Shown in pieces: positions 8,212-15,747 of a DNA stretch of 64,000 nucleotides (positions are counted from its first letter, which is position 1; every line of letters begins with the position of its first letter). Under the pieces are notes generated by a model. That model was not told the origin of the DNA. It did no database searches and worked only from the letters and a program-made list of their open reading frames with translations. The translations under genes and the position numbers were made by a program. The DNA comes from Streptomyces sp. TN58 (GTDB lineage: Bacteria; Actinomycetota; Actinomycetes; Streptomycetales; Streptomycetaceae), in assembly GCF_001941845.1 (NCBI RefSeq), contig NZ_CP018870.1:2697001-2761000 (forward strand), written 5' to 3'.

Positions 8212-9489
8212 ATGACCAGAAAGCAGCCTCAGCCGTCTCAACCTGGGCAGATTCGCGTCATGGATCTGTTCGCCGGGGCTGGGGGCTTTTCCTCCGGGTT
8301 CAGTCGCTACACCCCTGAGGGGGCGACCAACCCGTTCACCTCGATCGCCGCCGTCGAGTTCGACCGGGCCGCGGCGGCGACGTACGCCGCCAACTTCGGC
8401 GGTTCACATGTCTTCGCCGGGGACATCGCGCACTTCGACCCCACTCCCTTCAAGGGACAGGTCGACGTGATCATGGGTGGGCCGCCATGTCAGGGCTTCT
8501 CCGGACTCGGCAAGGAGGATCCGACGGACCCGCGCAACGAGCTCTGGCAGGAGTACGTGCGGGTGGTGGCCAAGGTCCACCCCAAGGTGTTCGTCATCGA
8601 GAACGTCGACCGTTTCCTGAAATCCGCGCAGTACGCGGAACTCCTCTCGGCTTCCGAGACCCCAGGGCACCCGCTGCACGACTACACGGTGGTGCCGGCC
8701 GTGCTGAACGCCGCCGACTACGGAGTACCACAGGCCCGACGGCGTGTGATCGTCATCTGTACCCACAAGGACTTCGCCGAGCCGCTGCGGCACCCGGCAC
8801 CGACGCATGCCAAGAACGGCTACGAGCAGGACGGCACCCAGGACGTCCTGTTCAACGCGCTTGCCGGCAGTCAGGGTCTGCCGCGCTGGGTTCCGGTTTC
8901 CAAGGTCTTCGACATCTCCGCCAAGCGTCCGCTGTCGGAGCGCATGCCCGATCCGCGTGACGACGGGCTTTCGACGTGCTCCGTTCCCGGGCACTACCTC
9001 ACGACGGATCTCCATTTCGGCCGAAATCCGGAGAACCTTTCCCGCGCTCGGTACATGGCCATTCCCGAGAACGGAAACCGGAAGGACCTTCGCGGGGTCA
9101 GCTATCGCCTCGACCGGGCAGGCCGGATTCGCCTCTCCACCGAGAAGGACTACGGCCGGCTGAAGGGGCAGGAGTTCTATCTTTCCACAGCGAGTTGGGA
9201 CAAGCACGATTCCGGATCCGGCGATGTCATGGGCCGCATGCGGAAAAACGCTCCTTCGGTGACCATTCGGACGGAGTTCTACAAGCCCGAGAAGGGGCGC
9301 TACCTGCACCCGACCGAGAACCGGCCGATCACTCACTACGAAGCCGCTCTCATCCAGGGGTTCCCCGAGACGTTCAAGTGGCACGGAACCAAGATCGAGA
9401 TCGCTCGACAGATCGGCAACGCCGTACCCGTGGGTCTCGGCAGGGCTCTGGCCGAGGCCATCCACACATTTCTTGCGCGCCACAACTGA
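8212..9489 (+). CDS. DNA (cytosine-5) methyltransferase, catalytically complete
   Basis: This 425-residue protein has all core C5-methyltransferase motifs. Motif I is VMDLFAGAGGFSSGF (near 16-30), the catalytic motif IV is GGPPCQGFSGLG with Cys93, motif VI is VIENVDRF, motif VIII is QARRR, and the C-terminal motifs IX-X are ALIQGFPETFKW and QIGNAVPVGLGRAL. It should transfer a methyl group from S-adenosylmethionine to cytosine in a target sequence that cannot be read from the gene. The start is ATG at 8212. A TTG three codons earlier is also in frame, and neither has a ribosome binding site, so a leaderless start is plausible. It is the last gene of the rightward operon, 53 bases after the Cys-less paralogue, and it ends 21 bases from the convergent leftward operon. 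Confidence 0.93.
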   Translation: MTRKQPQPSQPGQIRVMDLFAGAGGFSSGFSRYTPEGATNPFTSIAAVEFDRAAAATYAANFGGSHVFAGDIAHFDPTPFKGQVDVIMGGPPCQGFSGLGKEDPTDPRNELWQEYVRVVAKVHPKVFVIENVDRFLKSAQYAELLSASETPGHPLHDYTVVPAVLNAADYGVPQARRRVIVICTHKDFAEPLRHPAPTHAKNGYEQDGTQDVLFNALAGSQGLPRWVPVSKVFDISAKRPLSERMPDPRDDGLSTCSVPGHYLTTDLHFGRNPENLSRARYMAIPENGNRKDLRGVSYRLDRAGRIRLSTEKDYGRLKGQEFYLSTASWDKHDSGSGDVMGRMRKNAPSVTIRTEFYKPEKGRYLHPTENRPITHYEAALIQGFPETFKWHGTKIEIARQIGNAVPVGLGRALAEAIHTFLARHN

Positions 9490-9510
9490 CCCCTGCGTCG
9501 GGCCGTCCCG

Positions 9511-10461
9511 TCAGAGGTGATCCGACGGCTTGAGCAGACTCACGCCCTCCGGCTGCCTCGGCTCGGGGACGCTCTCCCTGCGGGCCGAGCGGTCCCTGAT
9601 CGGCGCTTCGGCCAACAGCTGCTCGAAGATCGGGATCAGTGCCTCGATCGAGTCGCGGCTCACCTCGCCATCCTGTGGCCCTTCCGGAAGGCGATCCCAA
9701 GGTGCCGCGGCCGCGTCCTCCGCATCGTCGATCCAATCCTGCAGCGCATCGGTGTCGGCCGGTCGATCCGGCGCCAGCACGTCGTAGACCAGGGTGCTGC
9801 CGGCCGCGTTCACCGCAGCGGAGAGCGCGTTGGCCTGGTCTCCCGCGCGAGGCACGCCGGCCGCGAGTCGCCGTTCGAGAACTTTCAGGATTGCCTGTGC
9901 AGTCGGACGGTGATCGATCACGTCCAGTCGCATCGTGGTCTGCAACACGTCCTGCACTCGACAGGCGGTCTCGGTGGGGCGATAGTCGGGTCCGTCACGG
10001 AACAACTCGGCAGCCCACCAGAGCCGGGAAAAGGCCTGCGTGTAGTGCGGGCCACAGAAGCGGGCCGCCGTTGCGGCGCCCGGTCCGCTCTCCGTGTCCG
10101 AGCCTCGATGCCGCCAGACGACGTAGTCGGGGGCCACCACCATGGCGATGAAGTTCCACAGCCGCCCGTCGGCGGCCTCCGCCCGCGTCATACGCAAGGT
10201 GGCGTGCAGCCGAGGTGCGAACCAGCCGTCCGCGGCCGTGCGACGGTCCTCGAAACGACGCATCGCCTCGTCCACCAGAACACGGACAGGCTCGGTCCGC
10301 CAACGCTGCGCAGCGCCCAACGTCTCGGCCGCCTTCCGCAGCGCCACCTGCGGCGGCCGCTCCTGCCCGGTCTGAACCGCTCGACCGATGTGCTCGGCCA
10401 CCGCTGAATCCGTCAACAGGCCCAAAGCCTGGGGTAGTTGCATGCAATCCGTACGGTTCAT
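9511..10461 (-). CDS. DUF6339-like protein, last gene of leftward defence operon
   Basis: This 316-residue protein looks mostly alpha-helical. The central segment RLWNFIAMVVAPDYVVWRHR is followed by aromatic-rich motifs (YTQAFSRLWWAAELFRDG). No catalytic motif, signal peptide or membrane segment is visible. It resembles the DUF6339 family as I remember it, a family of unknown function often found in phage-defence neighbourhoods. The start at 10461 gives an ATGA overlap with the stop of the preceding gene. The open frame extends further upstream, but that part is a shadow of the neighbour. It is co-translated with the unknown protein and the HTH-GHKL ATPase and probably works with them. Confidence 0.6.
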   Translation of the reverse strand: MNRTDCMQLPQALGLLTDSAVAEHIGRAVQTGQERPPQVALRKAAETLGAAQRWRTEPVRVLVDEAMRRFEDRRTAADGWFAPRLHATLRMTRAEAADGRLWNFIAMVVAPDYVVWRHRGSDTESGPGAATAARFCGPHYTQAFSRLWWAAELFRDGPDYRPTETACRVQDVLQTTMRLDVIDHRPTAQAILKVLERRLAAGVPRAGDQANALSAAVNAAGSTLVYDVLAPDRPADTDALQDWIDDAEDAAAAPWDRLPEGPQDGEVSRDSIEALIPIFEQLLAEAPIRDRSARRESVPEPRQPEGVSLLKPSDHL

Positions 10462-11441
10462 CGCGTACCACCAGCCCCTTCGAGGTTCTGCAGGGAACGC
10501 ACCGCGTTGGTCAGGTTCCTCGTCGCGCGGCTTCGTCGCCCGGCTGCGAACTGGACTCCGGTCTGGATCTCCCCCCAGCCGTAACCCTTCGTGCGCCGTT
10601 CGACGATCTCGTAGAGCGCGTCGGTCGGTTGGCGACCCGGCAGCACGTCCGGGAGCATCGACCTCAGTACCGACTCGCGCCATCCCTTCGGGAGCATCGG
10701 GGTTCCGTCTCCGTCTGTGTCCAGATCGCTGACAGCCGTGTGGAACATCGCGGTCCAGGCGTCCTGCGCAATCTGCGTGGCTGCGAGATCTCGCAACATG
10801 CGCTCTGCCGGGCTGCCCCCGGAGCCCCGAAGTGCCGTCATCAGACCTTCGACGGCCCCGGTGTTGAGGTACACGGTCGGAACGTCACCGGTCGTCTCCA
10901 CGATCCAGGCAGAGTCCTTGTAAGGCCGAAGCCACTCGCACCCTCCCTCCTTGAAGTCCACCTCCACGATCTCGATCTCGCGTTGGCGGGCAGGTGTGGA
11001 GGCCTTGAGGTCGACGTACCAGTCCTGTGTGGCGGACCCCACGAGCCGACCGGCCACGCCCTCCACCGTCGCCACCACAGAGACTCCGAGCGTGGCGCGA
11101 CGCAGGTGCGCCACGCTGTCCAGCTCGATGGTTCCCTGCATCGTCCCGTCGGACGACCGCGACAGAACGGCCGTCGTGCGCGCGTTGGTCGCCTTCTCCG
11201 AAAGCACGGCAAGAAACACCACGTCGGACCACGGTCCCGTACGGATCTCCGCCTCCGGGAAGGTGACCGAGAGTCGAAGCCGTGCCCGCTCCCATGCGCC
11301 CCGCCCTGCCTGATGCAACGCAACCGCCCGGTCCGTGGCCGAGATCATCGCGTAGGGCAGTTCCCGGTTGTCCACCGAGACGGACACCACCCTCAGCTCC
11401 ACGTCCCCGAAGATCGTCGGATAGGGAAACACTGCCGTCAC
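10458..11441 (-). CDS. Unrecognised protein encoded between HTH-GHKL ATPase and DUF6339-like gene
   Basis: I do not recognise this 327-residue protein. The first half is rich in beta-strand-like alternation (VELRVVSVSVDNRELPYAMI, AHLRRATLGVSVVATVEGV), consistent with a beta-sandwich. The second half is helical and ends in a basic stretch (GRRSRATRNLTNAVRSLQ). There are no obvious membrane segments or nuclease motifs. It starts with GTG at 11441, overlapping the ATPase stop in GTGA, and ends in ATGA with the next gene. It is therefore a fixed member of a three-gene translationally coupled unit. Adaptor or partner of the ATPase is the most cautious guess. Confidence 0.7.
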   Translation of the reverse strand: MTAVFPYPTIFGDVELRVVSVSVDNRELPYAMISATDRAVALHQAGRGAWERARLRLSVTFPEAEIRTGPWSDVVFLAVLSEKATNARTTAVLSRSSDGTMQGTIELDSVAHLRRATLGVSVVATVEGVAGRLVGSATQDWYVDLKASTPARQREIEIVEVDFKEGGCEWLRPYKDSAWIVETTGDVPTVYLNTGAVEGLMTALRGSGGSPAERMLRDLAATQIAQDAWTAMFHTAVSDLDTDGDGTPMLPKGWRESVLRSMLPDVLPGRQPTDALYEIVERRTKGYGWGEIQTGVQFAAGRRSRATRNLTNAVRSLQNLEGAGGTR

Positions 11442-13531
11442 ACCGAACCTCCGCGCGCCTTCTGAACCTCCACGACGAGTCGCGCGTACCTGCTGCGCAC
11501 CGGGTGGGTGGCGGGATTCGTGGCGCCGCGGAACACCGCCCTGCGCACTCCGGCATCGACCACGAGGTCACCGTCGTCCACTCGGCAGTTCTCTTCGGGT
11601 TCCAGAGCCGCCCATCCGACCACCGGTCGGCCCCCCGACCGAACGTCGAACTTCGCCACAGGTGTCAGTCGCCACGGATCGTCGGCCGCGGGGAGCTTGA
11701 CCTCCACAGTCACACTCCACGCGCCCGATTCCACCACGTGGGCCGAGACTCCGCGGACGGTCGGGAACGCCTGGGTCCGCCGCGTCGATGCGTTGGGGGC
11801 ATCCCAGGTCAACAGCTCGCGCAGCGCGGCAGGCCCGCCGGCACGCTTCGCCTCGCGCCGTCCCACCAAGGCACGCACAGCCTTGTCGACGTCGCTGCGG
11901 AACTCCTTCAGACGGCTGACGGCACCCCGCTCGTAGAGCGAGGTGAGTTCCTCTGTCCTGTCCCACCGGTCATGTTCGGGCGGTTCCGAGGCACGCAGGA
12001 ACTCCTCGGCCAACGCCACGTCCTCGCCGTCCCGGTCCGTCGCATAGCCGGCGAGCAGCACGGCCTGGAACGGCATCGTTCCCAAAGGCAGTTCGCGGGG
12101 GCGGTGCTCGGTGATGGTCATGCGGTTCCCCCGCATGCACACGACCCGACTGTGTCGCTCGTCCGTGTCCGCAGCCGGGGTGAGCAGGAGGACCGCCAGG
12201 TGCTCTCGACCTTTGTCCCGCGCCCTGCCACGCCCCTTCAGGGGTGTCACGATCAGCGGCACCTCGGCACGTGCCACCTGGTCCTCCGAGGTGAGGGTTT
12301 CGACCGTGTGGCCGTCGAGGTGGGCTTGTAGTGCGCGGCCAAGGGCGGGATGGCGGGTGTACGGATCGACCCGTTCCTCGGGGACGACCACGTGCCCGTC
12401 ACGCAGGGTGGAGACGCGCGCCTCCAACAACGGCCCGGCAGCCCGGCCGCCGATCATGGCCGCCCAGAAGCCGTCGGCCAGAGAACGCACCAGTTTGTCG
12501 TGGAGGTCACGCAAGTCCTCGGCGTCCCCCGACGCGTCATGGGCGCCGACCACCAGGAAGGACGTGCCCGGCTCGCTCGTGGGCCGATCCAGGTGCAGGC
12601 TCCGCACGGCCTTCTCGTCGGCCCACCACGAGCGCGAGACGTCCTTGTGTGCCGGGTCCGTGTCCGGCTCGCCGAACCAGGCCGGCCCCGCGAAGGCCTC
12701 ACCGTCGACCTCACGCCAGGGCAGGTCGAGTCGACCGATGACGCGTCGTTCGGTCCTGCCTTCATGCGGCTCGGAGAGGGTGGAGTTGATGAGGACGAGA
12801 CCGAACCGGCTGGCGGCCCACAGGGTCGCCTTGCCCAGGCCGTACGAACCACCCGCACGGCCTGCGGCCTGCTTGTGACTGTCGAGCTGACGCCTGACGA
12901 CGGCGGCGAATCGACCGTCGTGATACTCGGGCCCGGTCAGCCCGTTGGCGTTGAAGTCGTCCACCCGTAGGAGGAGCAACGAGTTGCTCGACTCCAGTTC
13001 GTCCAACGCCGCTCGAAGACTCCTCGACACCTTCTGCTCCGCCGAGGCCGCACGCTCGTAGTGAGGGCGCAACTCGTCCCATTGGAGTGCGGTCAAAAAC
13101 GAGGACAGGTACTCGCCCGTCAACTCGTGGAGCGTGTAATGCACGCGAACCGGCGCACCGAGATCGCATCGCTCGTCGAGGGCGTTCTGGGTGGCTTCTC
13201 TGGCCAGCACGGCCATGTCCGCGTCGAAGGCAAAGGCGGCGGCGTTGCCGTACTCACGTCCACCGTCGGCGTGAGCCGTGCGATGGTGCCACCGCAACGG
13301 TCGTCCGGAGGCCACGTCACCGGTGCGACTGTCGACCAAGGCGGGGTGGGTGCCGAACACCTCCGCGATCGCCTTCTTGGTCTCCTCACGCGGCTCCGCC
13401 CGTCCGTTGACCCAGGCGGAAACTGCCGCACGGGTCAGTCCGAGTCGGACGGACAGATCGGACTGGGACATGTCCATGCGGTTCAACTGTCGTGTGAGCC
13501 AAGGGCCGAAATCCTCACCAGGGTGCTCCAT
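11438..13531 (-). CDS. GHKL ATPase with N-terminal XRE helix-turn-helix
   Basis: This 697-residue protein begins with an XRE-type helix-turn-helix (about residues 12-58, core QSDLSVRLGLTRAAVSAWVNG). A GHKL ATP-binding domain follows: N box EATQNALDE at 112-120, G1 DDFNANGLTG from 191, and G2 GGSYGLGK at 227-234. The C-terminal 350 residues are unassigned but beta-rich near the end. It is a second, distinct Bergerat-fold ATPase of the island. The fused DNA-binding domain suggests either autoregulation or direct DNA targeting. ATG at 13531 has GGAGGG about 7 bases upstream, which fixes the start. A perfect inverted repeat (13594-13619) lies 63 bases upstream and is a natural operator for the helix-turn-helix. 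The following two genes overlap it in a chain. Confidence 0.82.
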   Translation of the reverse strand: MEHPGEDFGPWLTRQLNRMDMSQSDLSVRLGLTRAAVSAWVNGRAEPREETKKAIAEVFGTHPALVDSRTGDVASGRPLRWHHRTAHADGGREYGNAAAFAFDADMAVLAREATQNALDERCDLGAPVRVHYTLHELTGEYLSSFLTALQWDELRPHYERAASAEQKVSRSLRAALDELESSNSLLLLRVDDFNANGLTGPEYHDGRFAAVVRRQLDSHKQAAGRAGGSYGLGKATLWAASRFGLVLINSTLSEPHEGRTERRVIGRLDLPWREVDGEAFAGPAWFGEPDTDPAHKDVSRSWWADEKAVRSLHLDRPTSEPGTSFLVVGAHDASGDAEDLRDLHDKLVRSLADGFWAAMIGGRAAGPLLEARVSTLRDGHVVVPEERVDPYTRHPALGRALQAHLDGHTVETLTSEDQVARAEVPLIVTPLKGRGRARDKGREHLAVLLLTPAADTDERHSRVVCMRGNRMTITEHRPRELPLGTMPFQAVLLAGYATDRDGEDVALAEEFLRASEPPEHDRWDRTEELTSLYERGAVSRLKEFRSDVDKAVRALVGRREAKRAGGPAALRELLTWDAPNASTRRTQAFPTVRGVSAHVVESGAWSVTVEVKLPAADDPWRLTPVAKFDVRSGGRPVVGWAALEPEENCRVDDGDLVVDAGVRRAVFRGATNPATHPVRSRYARLVVEVQKARGGSV

Positions 13532-13593
13532 GCATCGCCCTCCGCTGTCCGGCTCGCCACGACTGACGCCGTGATCACCCTAACAGCACTCAT

Positions 13594-13619
13594 TTGACAT
13601 GGAGGTCGTTGTCAAATAT
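13594..13619 (-). promoter_or_regulatory. Inverted repeat ATTTGACA-N10-TGTCAAAT, candidate operator/promoter
   Basis: This is a perfect 8-bp inverted repeat with a 10-base spacer in the 101-base gap between vsr and the HTH-GHKL ATPase gene. It is AT-rich compared with its surroundings. On the minus strand it contains TTGACA, a consensus -35 hexamer, although no clean -10 box follows at 17 bases. It is the right size for a dimeric XRE repressor, and the downstream gene encodes such a domain. Autoregulation is inferred. Confidence 0.55.
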
Positions 13620-13632
13620 CGGAGACGGAACC

Positions 13633-14073
13633 CTACGTCCGGACCCTGGGCTGCAGCTCGGCCCGACGGCTCGCGACCACGGCCAGCACTCGCGCCGCCG
13701 CCTCGTCGGCCTGTTCGTGCTCCCAGACACGAACGGAGAGCCACCCCGCCTCGGCCAGACGGCCGTCCGTGTCCCGATCCCTACGCTGGTTGCCCTCGAT
13801 CTTCGCTCGCCAGAACTCGGCATTGTTCTTCGGCCACGTGGCGTGCACCGGGCAGCCATGCCAGAAGCAGCCGTCGACGAACACCGCCACACGCGTGGGC
13901 CCGAACACGATGTCGGCCTCACGCCTCACACCCTTCACCGGCCTTCGGTGGACGCGGTATCGAGCCCCTTTGGCGTGCAGCGCCTTGCGCAATGCGATCT
14001 CCACGCCCGTGTCGCGCCTCTTCTGGCGACTCATTCGAGCACGCACGGTCGTCGTCGTAGCCAGTTTCTCCAC
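13633..14073 (-). CDS. vsr: Vsr-type DNA mismatch endonuclease
   Basis: This 146-residue protein has the Vsr signature. ADIVFG holds the catalytic Asp (D54), VAVFVDGCFWHGCPVH carries the Cys/His zinc and active-site residues (67-77), and IEGNQRRDRDTD plus GWLSVRVWEHE complete the fold. Vsr nicks at T:G mismatches left by deamination of 5-methylcytosine. This fits an island with C5 methyltransferases, although here it is encoded in the opposite operon. The start is uncertain. GTG 14073 gives 146 residues, and an internal ATG at 14034 (MSRQKRRDTG) resembles the start of relatives and gives 133. Neither has a strong ribosome binding site. The IS5 element lies 69 bases upstream. Confidence 0.88.
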   Translation of the reverse strand: MEKLATTTTVRARMSRQKRRDTGVEIALRKALHAKGARYRVHRRPVKGVRREADIVFGPTRVAVFVDGCFWHGCPVHATWPKNNAEFWRAKIEGNQRRDRDTDGRLAEAGWLSVRVWEHEQADEAAARVLAVVASRRAELQPRVRT

Positions 14074-14169
14074 ACCACCATTGTGAACCGGCTGGATCGA
14101 CCCCTCTGAGACGCTGCGCGACGAGGGCGGGGCCGGGCCTAGGGCCTGTCGTCAAAGTGATCCTGCATT

Positions 14170-15017
14170 GTGGATCATGGTTGGGTGATACGTCGCCATG
14201 AACTGTCGGACGCTGAGTGGGAACTCGTGCAGCCGTTGCTGCCTCGGCCCGTGTTGGGGCGGCCGCGGCTGGACGACCGGACGATCCTGAACGGGATCGT
14301 GTGGAAGTTCCGGACCGGGGTCGCCTGGCGGGACGTGCCCGACCGGTACGGGTCGTGGGCCAGCCTCCACACCCGTTTCCGCAGGTGGGCGGCGGACGGA
14401 ACCTTCGAGCGGATGCTCCAGGCCGCGCAGGCGCAAGCGGACGCGGCAGGCGACATCGAGTGGCTGGTGTCGGTGGACTCCACCGTTGTCCGTGCCCACC
14501 AGCACGCGGCCGGAGCCCGAAAAGGGGGCTCCGCAGCCCGGCCCTCGGCCGGTCCCGCGGCGGACTGACCAGCAAGATTCACCTGGCCTGCGATGGGGCG
14601 GGCCGCCCCCTCGCGTTCGTCCTGACCGGCGGGAACACCAACGACTGCACCCAGTTCACCGCCGTGATGGACGCGATACGGGTGCCCCGGATCGGGCCGG
14701 GTCGACCGCGCATCAGGCCCGACCACGTCATCGGCGACAAGGGCTACAGCTCGAAGGCCATCCGTACTTGGCTGCGGCGGCGCGGCGTCACGCACACGAT
14801 CCCTGAACGGTCCGACCAGGTCCGCAACCGGACCCGGCGAGGCGGCCGGGGAGGCAGGCCGCCGGCCTTCGACAAACAGGTCTACAAGCGCCGCAACGTG
14901 GTGGAACGGTGCTTCAACCGGCTCAAGCAGTGGCGCGGCATCGCGACCAGGTACGACAAGACCGCCCAGTCCTACCAAGCAGCCGTCACCCTCGCGTCGC
15001 TCCTGATGTGGGCGTGA
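14170..15017 (+). CDS. IS5-family transposase made by -1 ribosomal frameshifting (orfA/orfB)
   Basis: The first frame (GTG 14170 to stop 14566-14568) encodes the N-terminal part, with RHELSDAEWELVQPLLP and the first catalytic Asp in WLVSVDSTVVRAHQH. The second frame continues with GLRSPALGRSRGGLTSKIH, then VIGDKGYSS (second Asp) and YKRRNVVERCFNRLKQWR (Glu motif YREK-like), ending at 15017. The two frames are related by -1 and join well at the AAAAGGGGG run (14520-14528). A fused protein of about 282 residues results, as in IS427-group elements with programmed frameshifting. Both frames are otherwise free of damage, so the element may still be mobile. Confidence 0.85.
14520..14528 (+). promoter_or_regulatory. 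Programmed -1 frameshift slippery site AAAAGGGGG
   Basis: The homopolymer run is A4G5. Slipping back one base here joins the N-terminal transposase frame to the frame holding the second Asp and the Glu. The downstream sequence is very GC-rich (GGCTCC...GGAGCC-type potential) and could stall the ribosome. No frameshift is needed elsewhere. Confidence 0.7.
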
Positions 15018-15034
15018 CACTTTGACGACAACTC

Positions 15035-15331
15035 CTAGCGGTCCGCTGTTGCGTAGGTGGTGGCGGCCATGGCGGCGGCTGAGGTGAAGACCGCCGGCCA
15101 GGCGCCGATCTTCTTGGCCAGGGGGTGCGAGCCCGCGAAGGCGGCGATATAGGCCGCGCCCAGCAGGGCCGTCGTCGTCGGCGACGTGCGGCGGTGCCAT
15201 TCGCGGGCGGCCAGGGTGCCCGCCGCCGCGAGGACCACACCGCCGAGCGGGCGCTTGCCGGTCCAGCGGGCGGCGGCGTAGCCGCCGACCAGGCCGCCTG
15301 CGGCTACGAGCGAGGTGGGGAACTGCGCCAT
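15035..15331 (-). CDS. Small membrane protein of unknown function
   Basis: This 98-residue protein has three or four short hydrophobic segments (LVAAGGLVGGYAAA, GGVVLAAAGTLAA, LLGAAYIAAFAG, AVFTSAAAMAA) separated by basic residues. It is probably an integral membrane protein, and no function is known to me. ATG 15331 is preferred over an upstream start because GGAGG lies about 8 bases before it. Its TAG stop coincides with the CTAG target duplication of the IS5 element, so the gene ends exactly at the mobile-element border and remains complete. Confidence 0.7.
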   Translation of the reverse strand: MAQFPTSLVAAGGLVGGYAAARWTGKRPLGGVVLAAAGTLAAREWHRRTSPTTTALLGAAYIAAFAGSHPLAKKIGAWPAVFTSAAAMAATTYATADR

Positions 15332-15370
15332 GGTGGGGGCCTCCAGCCGTTCGGACGTCACCGCACGAGG

Positions 15371-15562
15371 CTAACGCGCCCGGCGGGCGAAGCGGCGGGC
15401 GGCCGCCACGGCCAGCACGACGGCGGCACCGCCCAGGACGTTGTCCGGGAGCGCGTCCTGAAGGGGCCGCGGGAGCACGGCCATGACCCCCAGGACCACG
15501 AAGAACGCCACCGCGCAGGCGGCCAGGCCCATCAGGGCTCTGCTCAGGAGGTTGTTGCGCAC
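15371..15562 (-). CDS. Small two-helix membrane protein
   Basis: This is a short protein of about 63 residues from GTG 15562. It has two hydrophobic stretches (ALMGLAACAVAFFVVLGVMA and VLGGAAVVLAVAAARR) and a basic C-terminus (RRFARRAR). The frame is open further upstream, but the extra residues are Pro/Arg-rich and look non-coding. No function can be assigned. It lies 39 bases upstream of the preceding membrane protein gene on the same strand. Confidence 0.5.
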   Translation of the reverse strand: MRNNLLSRALMGLAACAVAFFVVLGVMAVLPRPLQDALPDNVLGGAAVVLAVAAARRFARRAR

Positions 15563-15747
15563 GCCCGGCTCAACGCCGGGGCGGGCGGGTCGACACGGGT
15601 GGCCCACGACACCGTACGGAAGTCGGATTTGTCGCACACCCTCCGCATCTGCGGACCTCCCCTCCAGAAAACGTCACGGGCGTAGATTCGGTCTCCACAG
15701 GGGCGATCCGACCCAAGCCACCCAAGCCGGCCCAAGGAGCTGCAAAC

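Larger units (their letters stand above)
14143..15034 (+). mobile_element. Complete IS5-family insertion sequence with CTAG target duplication
   Basis: The 892-bp element is bounded by imperfect 17-bp terminal inverted repeats (14143-14159 and 15018-15034) that share TGTCGTCAAAGTG. It is flanked by the 4-base direct repeat CTAG (14139-14142 and 15035-15038), matching the YTAR targets of the IS5 family. A 2-base TA duplication with ends shifted by one base cannot be excluded, because the sequence is palindromic there. The CTAG on the right overlaps the stop codon of the neighbouring membrane protein gene, so the insertion did not disrupt it. The element marks the right border of the defence-like island. 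Confidence 0.88.

Noticed and set aside
254..15034. Composite transposon made of the two flanking IS elements
   Set aside because: The left IS (IS701-like) and right IS (IS5 family) belong to different families with unrelated ends and cannot mobilise the segment jointly.
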